A DNA stretch of 64,000 nt, from assembly GCA_965261065.1 (NCBI GenBank), contig OZ253444.1, positions 2,604,001-2,668,000 on the forward strand, in the 5' to 3' direction. The notes under the pieces were generated by a model that saw nothing but the letters and a program-made list of their open reading frames with translations, was not told the origin of the DNA and made no database searches. Of this stretch, positions 35,150 through 43,915 are shown piece by piece (position 1 is the first letter of the stretch; each line of letters begins with the position of its first letter). The stretch comes from JAKZVK01 sp965261065. Its GTDB lineage: Bacteria; Acidobacteriota; Terriglobia; Bryobacterales; UBA6623. Made by a program: the position numbers and the translations under genes.

Positions 35150-36565
35150 TCAATTGCTTCGCGCGAAGCAGTACAGGTTCTTGGACGTTCGCAGGTACAT
35201 GCGCCCATCGAGAATCGCCGGGGTGGCGAAGATATCCTCGCCGAAGTCGTTGGTGTGAAGCACCTCCCATTCTCCGGCGGCCTTCAGCACCGATACCTTC
35301 CCGGCCATGCTGGCCATATACACTTTTCCGTTCGTGGCGACCGGCGAGGCGTAGTAGTCGTCGAGCGCGTCACGGAGGCGTCCCATCTTGAGCACTTTGC
35401 CGGTCTTCGGATCGAGCGACGTGACGATGCCGCCCTTCTTCACTTGGTAGAGCACCCCGCGGTAGAGCAACACCGACGGGACATCCGGCAGTGACTTCTG
35501 ATGCTGCCAAAGCACGTGGGTGTCGGTGACGTCGCCGCGTCCGCCGAGCTTGACGGCCATCGTCGAATTGGTCGACGTGCGGCGGGCACTGTAGTACTTC
35601 CACTCGCGGGCGTTGAACACCGTGTCCTTATCAAGATCCTGCATCGGCCAGTTGCCGGGATGTAACTCCTTGGGGACCTCGGCTTTCGAGAGCTTGCCGT
35701 CTTTGTCGGCGTCGTACGTAGCGAGCATCTCTGGGAACTTCGGCAGCACCAAACGCCGCGACGGCATCCCACCCGGCGCCCAGCCGTTGAAGTAGAGCGT
35801 ATCGCCCTCGATCACGGGAATCGACTTGACTTGATAGGTGAGCCCGCGCACGCGCCACAATTCCTTGCCGGTCTCGACGGCGTAGCTCACCATCTGATAG
35901 GAACCTGGAACGACTAACTCAGACGGTCCGCTCGCGGGACGGTAGACGATCGGCGTCGAGAAGCTATGCACCATGTCGGGCCGCTCGGTCTTCCACGCCG
36001 TCTTGCCGTCGGCTTTGTTGATCGCAACGACGTAGGCGTCGATGTCTTGGTCGACGACCATCAGCAGCTTGTCGCCGTCGAGAACCGGTGATGCGCCCAT
36101 GCCGTGGAAGTTCGTGAACGGCCCCATCGGCCGGTGCCAGCGCTCGTTGCCGTCAGGACCGTAGGAGAGCATGCCGAAGCCGCCGAAGAAGACATACACG
36201 TTCTCGCCGTCGGTGACCGGGCTCGAGGAGGCCTCGTCGTTCAAGCCATGCATCTTTTCGAGCCGCCGGCTCGGCGCTTCCCGCCGCCACAGGATCTTGC
36301 CGGTCTTGCGGTCGAGGCAGAGCGTGAAGAGCTTCTCGTTCTCGTGAGAGGTCAAGAAGATGCGGTCGGCTGTGAACACGGGAGACGACTTGCCCACCGG
36401 TAGCGGGGTCTTCCAGACGACGTTCGTCGCAGGACCGAACTCGTCGGGGATGCCACTCGTCTCGACAACACCGAGGCCGTCGGGCCCGCGGAAACGGGTC
36501 CACTCGGCCGCTTGTAGCGACGGCAAGACAAGGAACAGTGATAGAACGGGCCACAAGACTCGCAT
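35150..36565 (-). CDS. Secreted PQQ-like beta-propeller protein with EF-hand insert (paralogue A)
   Basis: 471 residues. Signal peptide (LWPVLSLFLVLPSLQAA), then propeller blades with the W-R/K-x-D-PxTGK-type pattern: CLDRKTGKILWRREAP, INKADGKTAWKTERPD, AVETGKELWRVRGL, LDPKTGKVLKMG. Around residues 285-320 an EF-hand-like calcium loop pair is inserted (TYDADKDGKLSKAEVPKE and MQDLDKDTVFNAREW). No catalytic residues are evident, so it may be a structural, binding or carbohydrate-related secreted protein. The ATG at 36565 has AAAGGAG upstream and follows the stop of the paralogue by ten bases; a longer upstream reading overlaps the paralogue and was discarded. Co-transcribed with 36576-38015. 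Confidence 0.88.
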   Translation of the reverse strand: MRVLWPVLSLFLVLPSLQAAEWTRFRGPDGLGVVETSGIPDEFGPATNVVWKTPLPVGKSSPVFTADRIFLTSHENEKLFTLCLDRKTGKILWRREAPSRRLEKMHGLNDEASSSPVTDGENVYVFFGGFGMLSYGPDGNERWHRPMGPFTNFHGMGASPVLDGDKLLMVVDQDIDAYVVAINKADGKTAWKTERPDMVHSFSTPIVYRPASGPSELVVPGSYQMVSYAVETGKELWRVRGLTYQVKSIPVIEGDTLYFNGWAPGGMPSRRLVLPKFPEMLATYDADKDGKLSKAEVPKELHPGNWPMQDLDKDTVFNAREWKYYSARRTSTNSTMAVKLGGRGDVTDTHVLWQHQKSLPDVPSVLLYRGVLYQVKKGGIVTSLDPKTGKVLKMGRLRDALDDYYASPVATNGKVYMASMAGKVSVLKAAGEWEVLHTNDFGEDIFATPAILDGRMYLRTSKNLYCFARSN

Positions 36566-36575
36566 GAGGGTTCGG

Positions 36576-38015
36576 TTACTCCTTTTGGCCGAACGCATAG
36601 AGCGCCGACTCGGTGCGCACGTACAATCGCCGGTCGCCGATAGCGGGCGAAGCATAGACCGGCTCGCCCATGTCGTTGACGGTGAGCAGCTCCCACTCGC
36701 CACCCGGCTTGACGACGCCGATCTTGCCCACCTCGCCCGCGAAGTACAGCTTGCCGTCGCCGGCCACGGGCGAGGCGTAGTAATTGTCGATGGCCCCGGT
36801 GAGGCGTCCCTGCTTAAGAACGGCGCCCGTCTCGGGATCGAGCGCAGTCAGGATACCGCCGTTCTTGATGATGTAGAAGACGCCGCCGTAGAGCACCGGC
36901 GAAGGTACGACCGGCACGGCTCGCTCGTACTCCCACAGGACGTGCGTCTCGGTGAGATCGCCACGGGCATTGCCGGGCCGTACCGCCATCGTCGCGTTCC
37001 TTGCTGACCGCCGTGCCCGGTAAAACTTCCAGTCGCGGGCGCTGAGCAAACCATCATTGTCGAGGTCGATGGCGCGCCAGCTTCCGGTGGGCTTCCACTT
37101 CTCGGGCAGCTCGTCAGGCGAGATTTGTTTGTCCTGGTTAGCATCGGTCTCCTTGGCCACCTCGGCGAACGGCGGGAACAACTTGCGCTGCGCCGGCTCG
37201 GCGCCGGGCGCCCAGCCCGTGGCATAGATCGTTTCGCCGGCGACGACGGCTGCCGGTTTGACCTGCCAGGTCATGCCTCGAACCCACCAGAGCTTCTCGC
37301 CGCTGTCGGCCGAGTAGGCGATCAACTGATAGGAGCCGGGGACGATGATCTGCGCGGCCCCGCCCCCGGGGCGAAAGACGCTGGTCGTCGAGAAACCATG
37401 CACGACTTCCGGCCGCGCCGTCTTCCAAGCGATTTCACCGGTGTCCTTGTGGACGGCGAGCAGGTAGGCGTCCTCGTCCTGGTCGCACGCAATGATGACT
37501 TTGTCGCCGACGACAATGGGAGACGCCGACATGCCGTGAAGGTTGGTGAACGGGCCGAGCGCCAATCGCCAGCGCTCGTTGCCGTCGGGACCATAGGAAG
37601 CCAAACCAAAATCACCGAAGAACACGTAGGCGTTCTCGCCGTCCGTCGCGGGGCTCGCCGAGGTGGGGCTATTGAGCTTGTGCAGCCGCTCCTCGCGACC
37701 CTGAACAATGTCGCGCCGCCAGAGGACTTTGCCCGATGCGCGGTCGAGGGCCAGCGTCCATAGTTTGCCCGCTTCGTGCGCGGTCAAGAAGATATGGTGT
37801 TCGGTGAGAACCGGAGACGACTTACCCCGCGGCAACGGTGTCTTCCAAATGACGGCCTCGTCAGGGCCGAACTGTGTCGGCAGCCCTGGGGTGTCGAAGA
37901 CGCCGGTAGCGTTCGGACCGCGAAAGCCCGGCCAGTCGGCGGCAGTTGACCAGGCTGTCGCGAGTAGAAAGCCACCAACACAAAGCAACCGGGAGAGATG
38001 CACTCGGGAGATCAT
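36576..38015 (-). CDS. Secreted PQQ-like beta-propeller protein with EF-hand insert (paralogue B)
   Basis: 479 residues, tandem paralogue of the downstream gene over its full length (compare WPGFRGPNATGVFDTPGLPT with WTRFRGPDGLGVVETSGIPD). Signal peptide LLCVGGFLLATAWSTAA, PQQ-like blades (LDRASGKVLWRRDIV, VHKDTGEIAWKTARPE, SADSGEKLWWVRGM, LDPETGAVLKQGRL) and an EF-hand-like pair in the same position (TDANQDKQISPDELPEK, DLDNDGLLSARDW). First gene of a two-gene unit with a 10-base spacing. The two differ in many surface positions but share propeller and calcium loop architecture, so they may form a heteromeric complex. Confidence 0.9.
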   Translation of the reverse strand: MISRVHLSRLLCVGGFLLATAWSTAADWPGFRGPNATGVFDTPGLPTQFGPDEAVIWKTPLPRGKSSPVLTEHHIFLTAHEAGKLWTLALDRASGKVLWRRDIVQGREERLHKLNSPTSASPATDGENAYVFFGDFGLASYGPDGNERWRLALGPFTNLHGMSASPIVVGDKVIIACDQDEDAYLLAVHKDTGEIAWKTARPEVVHGFSTTSVFRPGGGAAQIIVPGSYQLIAYSADSGEKLWWVRGMTWQVKPAAVVAGETIYATGWAPGAEPAQRKLFPPFAEVAKETDANQDKQISPDELPEKWKPTGSWRAIDLDNDGLLSARDWKFYRARRSARNATMAVRPGNARGDLTETHVLWEYERAVPVVPSPVLYGGVFYIIKNGGILTALDPETGAVLKQGRLTGAIDNYYASPVAGDGKLYFAGEVGKIGVVKPGGEWELLTVNDMGEPVYASPAIGDRRLYVRTESALYAFGQKE

Positions 38016-38185
38016 AGGCGAGTCCGCGCTTGCAGAAAACTATACCGCACAAACTATGCACGACCGCGCGCCTCGGGTTGAGCGGGCAGGCCGTTCCGCG
38101 CGCCGGGTTGCGAGAGAAGCGACGGCAACGCGAGGAAGTTCACCAAAAAGACGGCCCACACGCCCGGTTCTACTACGGTTGGCTG

Positions 38186-38659
38186 CTACATTCGGCAATG
38201 CGCGATGCCGCGCTTCTCGAAGTATTGCTGATGGTAGTCTTCGGCGCGGTAGAAGGTCGGGGCGGGCGTGATCTCGGTGACAATCGGGCGCTTGTATCTG
38301 CCGTTGCTCTCCAGGGCGGTTTTCGAGGCCTGTGCGGCCGCTTCTTGATCGGGGGTGTGGAAAAAGATCGCGGAGCGGTACTGCGTACCCATGTCGGGTC
38401 CTTGGCGGTTGAGCGTGGTCGGGTCATGGGCGCCCCAGAACAAGTCGAGCAGTTGCTCGTAAGAGACCTCGGCAGGATCATAGTCGACCTCGACGACCTC
38501 GGCGTGTCCCGTGGCGCCGGTACAGATATCTTGGTAGGTGGGATTTTCGAAATGCCCCCCGGCGTATCCGACCGCAGCCGATCGAACGCCGTTGACCTCA
38601 CGAAACGCGGATTCGACGCCCCAGAAACATCCTGCTCCGAAAGTGGCTTTTTCAGTCAT
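38186..38659 (-). CDS. msrA: Peptide methionine sulfoxide reductase MsrA
   Basis: 157 residues. Repairs methionine-S-sulfoxide in oxidised proteins. The catalytic GCFWG is at about residues 9-13, followed by the family segments GYAGGHFENPTYQDICTGATGHAEVVEVDYDP, LFWGAHDPTTLNRQGPDMGTQYRS and a C-terminal FYRAEDYHQQYFEKRG with resolving cysteine in AHC. ATG at 38659 (MTEKATFGAG) with GGGGAGCAG upstream; an ATG five codons earlier is less likely. IS1595 copy 3 ends 39 bases before the start codon, so the native promoter has probably been pushed away or replaced. No signal peptide, so cytoplasmic. Confidence 0.95.
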   Translation of the reverse strand: MTEKATFGAGCFWGVESAFREVNGVRSAAVGYAGGHFENPTYQDICTGATGHAEVVEVDYDPAEVSYEQLLDLFWGAHDPTTLNRQGPDMGTQYRSAIFFHTPDQEAAAQASKTALESNGRYKRPIVTEITPAPTFYRAEDYHQQYFEKRGIAHCRM

Positions 38660-38698
38660 GTTGCTGCTCCCCAAGAAACTGCCGTTGGAATCAAGCGA

Positions 38699-39728
38699 GC
38701 CGGGTATCCACTTGACTCAGGTGACCCCAACATCTTGTAGTTGGGCTCACAGCGTCTTAGCGTCCCAATCGGCGACGATCGAGCGGTACGGCGTCGGCTC
38801 CACCGCCATGGCCTGCTGCACAAGGCGGTAGAAGAGCTTGCCCCGACTGCGTGATCTGCGCCGATTGAAGCGGAACACGAACTCGTCGAGATAGTAGTCC
38901 AGATGCTCGTGGCTGACCGCCCCCTGATGCGTGCCCAGCATCCAGCGCTTGAGTAGCGAGATCGCCAAGTGCACCCTCGGCAGTAGCTGCGAGGCCTGCT
39001 CGCGGCGGTTGTTAATCGAGATGATACGACGCTGGTAGTCCTTCTTCTTGAGCGGATCGTAGCCCGACCAGTTGTCGGTAACAACCACGCTGCCCGGCTC
39101 GACCGACTCCTCGACGAAGGGCATCAAACTGGCCGCCGAGGCGTTCTGAACGCGCTGCATGCGGATGCGCCCCAGCCCGGTGCCTCTCTCTTCCGCGGCG
39201 ACTGCAATCAACGCTTTACGCTCGTCTGCCGGCCGATTACCCCTTCTTCTTCAGCGCCCCAGTAGGTCTCATCGACCTCGACGAGGCCCGTCAATCGCTC
39301 CCGCCCCGGGCGCACCATCGCTCGCCTCAGCTTGTGCATCCAAGGCCAGGCGGTTTGGTAACTGCCCAGTCCCAGAACGCGCTGTAGACCCAGGGCGCTG
39401 GCCCCATTCTTCTGCGTGGTGATGGTCCACATCGCCCGGAACCACAGCCGCAGCGGCTTGCGTGTGTCTTGAAAGATCGTGCCGGCGGTGACGGAGGTTT
39501 GCCGCCCGCAGCGAGCGCATTCGAACCACACTTTGCGCACCGGCCAAGCGCGCTCATGCCCACACCTTGGACAGCGGAAACCCTCTGGCCAGCGCAAGGC
39601 GAACAGATAGTCGCGGCAAGCCTCCTCGCTCGCAAAGCGAGACTCGAATTCGAGTTGGTCGCGCGGGTAATCCTCCACCAGGCCCTACACTACATCTTGG
39701 GGTCACCTGAGTCAAGTGGATACCCAGC
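38699..39728 (-). mobile_element. IS1595-family insertion sequence, copy 3 (1030 bp)
   Basis: Same ends as the other two copies (GCCGGGTATCC at 38699, complement ending at 39728). Flanking 8-bp direct repeat TCAAGCGA at 38691-38698 and 39729-39736. It is one base shorter than the others because of a deletion in the transposase gene near 39222. It is inserted in the intergenic region directly upstream of msrA. Confidence 0.97.
38747..39678 (-). pseudogene. IS1595-family transposase, copy 3, frameshifted
   Basis: Identical in arrangement to the intact copies, but one G is missing around 39222-39225 (CTCGTCTG where the others have CTCGGTCTG). The protein therefore breaks after VIGRQT, about residue 152, between the first catalytic aspartate (VDETYWG) and the second (TDNWSGY), and the rest continues in another frame from 39211. 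The deletion is in the catalytic domain, so the product is inactive, but the ends are intact and copies 1 and 2 could mobilise it in trans. Confidence 0.92.
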
Positions 39729-39872
39729 TCAAGCGATTATCCAGACCCTTAGCTTCGGACCGGGACGGTGTGGCCGTCAAGTGCCCGTGGCTGCGTCTCG
39801 GGCCGCCGAGGTGCGGGACGGTCCGGACCGCTCCTTGACGACGGCGGCTCGGATGGGGTGGGTGCTATAAGG

Positions 39873-40843
39873 GTGGGGTTGAGACTGAGACTTGCAGCGT
39901 TGGTCGGCCTGGCTGTTCTTGGACCGGTAGCCACGGCCGACGACGACGAGGCTTCGGCGCTGAAGAGGGCCATCGCGTACCTGGCCCAGGAAGTGACCCG
40001 TTGGTCGAGCGAGAACCGGTGCTTCTCGTGCCACAACAATGGGGATGGTGCTCGGGCCCTGTTTGCGGCCCGAGAACTGGGGTACGAGGTTCCCCGGGCG
40101 GCGCTGGTAGATACAACCCAATGGTTGGAGCGTCCTTCGGGCTGGGACGAGAATCGAGGCGATCCCGCGTTCAGCGATAAGAAGCTGGCACGGCTCCAGT
40201 TCGCTTCGTCGCTTCTGGCGGCTCGGCAGGCCGGGTTGACCGAAGAGCCGGCGGCGCTCGTCGAAGCCGCCGAGTCGTTGCTGCCCTACCAAGAGTCCGA
40301 CGGGTCTTGGCGGGTGGACGCGGAGGGCTCAGTAGGCTCACCCACGACCTGGGGCGCTGCGCTGGCGACGCTCTTCGCGCGCCGCATGCTGTCGGCTGCC
40401 GGCAAGGAACGATTTCAACCCGCCGTGAAACGCGCCGACCGCTGGTTCGCTGCTGCTCGGTTGCGTAACACTCTGGACGCCGCCGCGACGGTCATGGCCG
40501 TCACCGATCGAGGTCTCGCAACGGACAAGTCGTTGGAAGCGGATAAAAAGCTCGGCGAGGGGGTCGATCTGATTCTCGGGGCGCAAGCATCAGACGGCGG
40601 ATGGGGGCCCTACCCCAAGTCTCCGTCAGAGCCCTTCGACACGGCGGTCGTCCTGCTGGCCCTGGCGCCGCTCGCAGAACCCCGCTATCAGGAGCCGATT
40701 CGGCAAGGCCGGGCTTACTTGCTTCGTACTCAACTCCCCCTGGGTGGGTGGCCTGAAACGACTCGTCCCCCGGGGGCGAGAGCTACGCGCAACACGTCTC
40801 GACTTCGGCGTGGGCGACGCTGGCGCTCCTGGCGACCGACTAG
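39873..40843 (+). pseudogene. Secreted squalene-cyclase-repeat protein with a CxxCH heme motif, 3' frameshift
   Basis: About 320 residues. Signal peptide (LRLAALVGLAVLGPVATA), then a CxxCH heme-type motif (ENRCFSCHNNGDG, about 45-57). Alpha/alpha repeats of the prenyltransferase/squalene-oxidase type follow (LLPYQESDGSWRVDAEG, LILGAQASDGGWGPYPKS, YLLRTQLPLGGWPETTRP). Near 40772-40782 a CCCCCGGGGG run has apparently lost one base; the alternative frame then reads PGGESYAQHVSTSAWATLAL and ends at TAG 40841-40843, matching the family's usual end. As read, translation runs on to 40865 in an arginine-rich tail. Starts with GTG 39873 or TTG 39879. Function unknown; similar secreted proteins occur in Planctomycetes-like genomes. 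Confidence 0.75.
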
Positions 40844-40891
40844 CCGGTGTGAGGAAAGCCTGTAACAACACTGGCGAACAACCTGCCGAGA

Positions 40892-41575
40892 CTATCGATT
40901 CTCGGCAATCGTCACGTCGTTGCGCAGCTTGAAGCTCACCACGGACTCACCGTCAATCACCGCGGGATCGCCCCGCGTTGCGACCACGGCGCCGCCGCCC
41001 GCGCCCGCGCCTACCGCAGCGCCTTTCGCCGCACCCTTTCCGCCTCCGGCGATGGCGCCGATCGCCGCCCCAACCGCGCTGCCAATACCGACCTTAGTCG
41101 CGTCTTTCTTCTTCGTCGACTCGGCCTCGACAGTGTAGACGCTGCTGTCAACATCGATCTTCTGTCCGTCGGCGGTTTCGATCTGCGTCAGGCGGATGGC
41201 TAGCTTGGCCCGCCCCTTGACTCGTCCGCCCGGATTGGACTCGACGACCTTGCCCCGGATGTCCGCGCCTTTCGGAGCGATGACCCAGGTGCCGTCGACC
41301 AGAGGCTGTTCGAGGCTCCCCGCGAACGTCTCGCCGGCCTGCACCGTCTTGGTTGATAACGTGGTCATCGTGCGGATGACGATGGACGTCCCCGCGGGGA
41401 AGGTCACCGTTCGCACAGGAGGTGGTGCGCCGCCTCCGTCACCGGAAGTGCCGCCTGGTTCGACGGGCGCTTCGTCCCCGGAGGCAGGCCCGGCACCCTG
41501 CTCGCAACCCGCAAGCACCAAGAAGATCAGCAGCGATGCAACAGCGATCGATCGGCGAAACGTGCGTAGCGACAT
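40892..41575 (-). CDS. Lipoprotein with glycine-zipper domain
   Basis: 227 residues from the ATG at 41575, which has CGGAGG nine bases upstream and begins a lipoprotein signal (SIAVASLLIFLVLAGC, lipobox LAGC). A middle beta region (VTFPAGTSIVIRTMTTLSTKTVQAGETFAGSLEQPLVDGTWVI) is followed by a glycine-zipper membrane-inserting segment (VGIGSAVGAAIGAIAGGGKGAAKGAAVGAGAG, about 155-195). Anchored to the membrane by a lipid and probably inserting into the outer membrane; role unknown. The longer upstream reading to 41896 is antisense to the DsbD-like gene's 5' region and has no protein-like composition. It ends in the 3' region of the cyclase-like gene on the opposite strand. Confidence 0.85.
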   Translation of the reverse strand: MSLRTFRRSIAVASLLIFLVLAGCEQGAGPASGDEAPVEPGGTSGDGGGAPPPVRTVTFPAGTSIVIRTMTTLSTKTVQAGETFAGSLEQPLVDGTWVIAPKGADIRGKVVESNPGGRVKGRAKLAIRLTQIETADGQKIDVDSSVYTVEAESTKKKDATKVGIGSAVGAAIGAIAGGGKGAAKGAAVGAGAGGGAVVATRGDPAVIDGESVVSFKLRNDVTIAENR

Positions 41576-41708
41576 GGTTGAAAACCTCCGCGTGGCAAGA
41601 AATGGAATCACTCGACCGATTCTACGCCAATACGCCGGCAGCCTGCACCACGGTTCGCCCCTAGTTGGGACGGATTTCTCACCCAAGCGGCCGCGCCGGA
41701 CGACCCAC

Positions 41709-43691
41709 TCAAGCACCCGAGCGCAGGAAGCCCCGGAACTCCTCGACGTCGCGGGTGCGGCCCGAGAACTCGGCGGCGATCGTTTCGTCGGGGCGCACGA
41801 TCGCGTAGTGCGGGATGGCGACGCTGCCGAAGCGGTTGAGTTGCAGGTCCTGGTTCGCGGCCGTGACGTCGTCCTGCCCATCGGTATACAGCTCAACGAG
41901 GATCATCTCGCTAGTCAACTCGGCAATCGCCGGTTTGGTGAACATGTTGTACTTCATCCATTTGCAGTTAGAGCAGGAGTAGCCGGTGAAGCTGACGAGA
42001 ACAGACTTGCCCGACGCGCGGGCCTTGGCCAGCGCACCCTCGTAGTCGTCCTTGATCCAGGTCGATTTCTCGGCGGCGCTGCCGCCCAGCGATGCCCGGC
42101 TGATCCCGGAGTACTCCGGCGGAGGAACGTAAGCGTCGAGCTCGCCCAGGCGTCCGCCGAACATCCCCGGCACAAGGCTCAGCGCGACTACGAGGAACGC
42201 AGCGCTCATCGACAGGCGTCCCAGGCCAACGGGTTCGGGCTCAGGGGTCGGCGGTTCGTCCGGGAAGCGGAAGAAGCCAAGCAGATAGAACGCGGCCAGA
42301 GTCAATAGCACGATCCAGATCGCGAGAAACCGCTCCCGCGTGAGAATTTCCCACTGGTAGACCAGGTCGACGTTGCTGAGATACTTGACGGCGGCGGCGA
42401 GAATCAGAAATGCCATCGTTTTCTTGACGCGCCCCAGCCAGCCCCCGCTCTTGGGGAGCTTCTTGAGGTACGCCGGGAAGAGTGCCAGCGCGAAGAACGG
42501 CAGCGCCATGCCGGAGGAAAACATTGCCATGCCGAACACCGGCCACGCCAAGCCGCCCTGTACCGAGCCGGCCAGCAGCGTGCCGACAAACGGCCCCGTG
42601 CATGCGAACGAAGCGAGAGCGAATACTAGGCCCATCATCAGCACCCCTGCCGTCCCGCCGCGCCTCGAGAGCCGATCGAGAGACGTGAGCGCGCCGCTTG
42701 GCACGGTAATCTCGAAGACACCGAACAGGCTTACAGCAAAGACCCCGAAGATCAACGCGATGAACAGGTTCACCCAAACGCTCGATCCCAACTGGACGGT
42801 TCCGAAAGGCCCGAGGACTACCGAAACCAGCGCCCCCAGTCCGGTGAAGCAGATGACAATGCCGGCGCAGAACGTGAGGGCTTGCACGATCGACTGCCGC
42901 CGAGAGGTGCTCCCTGTACTCACGAAGTAAGACATCGTGATCGGAATCATCGGGAATACACAGGGCGTGAAGATGGCCAGCAGCCCGAAGCCAAAAGCCA
43001 CGGCGGCGAATTCGAAGAGGCTCTGCGAACCGGCTGGGGTCGAGGAGTTGGTAGTAGAGCCCGTGGAGGAGCCAAGTTGTCCCGCAGCGGGCGCGGTCGC
43101 CGAAGACACGCCCTTCTCGGCGGGCTTCGCCTCCGCGTAATCCGCCGGGAAGGGCGGCGTTGCCGCGGCCGAGGTCGCTGCGATCATCACGACCGCCTGC
43201 GCCGTCTTGCGCACGGGCCGCAGGCAAATCTTGTCGTCGCAGGCCGAGTATCGAGCCGAGGCTTCCAGCGCCAGTTCGCCGAGCGGCGTGTCGTCGCTCA
43301 ATTCCGCTTCGAGCCAAAATACCGCCTCGCCCTGATAGATCTCGCTGTCCATTTGGAAGTTCGGGTCGTGCTTAACCACCGGCGGAGGCTGGAAGAACTT
43401 CCACGACTTGATGGCGGGCGACTCGGCGAGGGCCAACTCGGTGGGAAGCGGGCCTCCGACAGGGCCATCGGTCGGCGTACTGGGCGCGTAGAGGCGCCAC
43501 CCCTGCTCGATGGTCGCCGTCAGACGCGCCACGACCCGCCCGCCGGGCACGGCCTCGGCCGGCTCGGCGGTCAGCGACCATTGCACCGGGTCGAATTTCT
43601 TCTTCGCGGCGGACTGCGCGTGGGCCGCTTGGGCCAGGATTAGAAGGACAATGGCCGCGACGGTTTGTTTAGTCTTCCGGGAGATGGTCAT
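41709..43691 (-). CDS. dsbD: DsbD-like thiol:disulfide interchange protein
   Basis: 660 residues. It carries reducing power across the inner membrane. Signal peptide (VAAIVLLILAQAAHAQ), then an N-terminal DsbD-alpha domain (about 30-170) with the redox pair in CDDKIC. A threonine/serine linker leads to eight hydrophobic segments (about 230-500) with membrane cysteines in FTPCVFPMIPITMSYF and FACTGPFVGTLL. A C-terminal thioredoxin domain (about 530-655) has the active-site pair in YSCSNCKWMKYN. The whole three-part architecture is present and length is normal for the family. ATG at 43691, divergent from the glycosyltransferase at 43916 across a 224-base promoter region. Alternatives such as a copper-related ScsB are possible, but the domain order fits DsbD. 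Confidence 0.9.
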   Translation of the reverse strand: MTISRKTKQTVAAIVLLILAQAAHAQSAAKKKFDPVQWSLTAEPAEAVPGGRVVARLTATIEQGWRLYAPSTPTDGPVGGPLPTELALAESPAIKSWKFFQPPPVVKHDPNFQMDSEIYQGEAVFWLEAELSDDTPLGELALEASARYSACDDKICLRPVRKTAQAVVMIAATSAAATPPFPADYAEAKPAEKGVSSATAPAAGQLGSSTGSTTNSSTPAGSQSLFEFAAVAFGFGLLAIFTPCVFPMIPITMSYFVSTGSTSRRQSIVQALTFCAGIVICFTGLGALVSVVLGPFGTVQLGSSVWVNLFIALIFGVFAVSLFGVFEITVPSGALTSLDRLSRRGGTAGVLMMGLVFALASFACTGPFVGTLLAGSVQGGLAWPVFGMAMFSSGMALPFFALALFPAYLKKLPKSGGWLGRVKKTMAFLILAAAVKYLSNVDLVYQWEILTRERFLAIWIVLLTLAAFYLLGFFRFPDEPPTPEPEPVGLGRLSMSAAFLVVALSLVPGMFGGRLGELDAYVPPPEYSGISRASLGGSAAEKSTWIKDDYEGALAKARASGKSVLVSFTGYSCSNCKWMKYNMFTKPAIAELTSEMILVELYTDGQDDVTAANQDLQLNRFGSVAIPHYAIVRPDETIAAEFSGRTRDVEEFRGFLRSGA

Positions 43692-43915
43692 GGGATCGTG
43701 CGGCTCGCTCAGACGCCGTTCGACGTCTATGAACTTGGTTCGCCCGTCTGGCGCGGGGGGTTACTGAGAGGATGGCGACACCCGACCCCTCTTTCCCAGT
43801 CTAGCGCTCGGTGACTCGGGACGCGGTTCTGGAACTCGACAGCGGCGCGCCCGTTAAAGTTCGCACCTGATGTACCGATTAAAGCAATGTTCTCGCGCCT
43901 CACGTTCGGCCCGCT

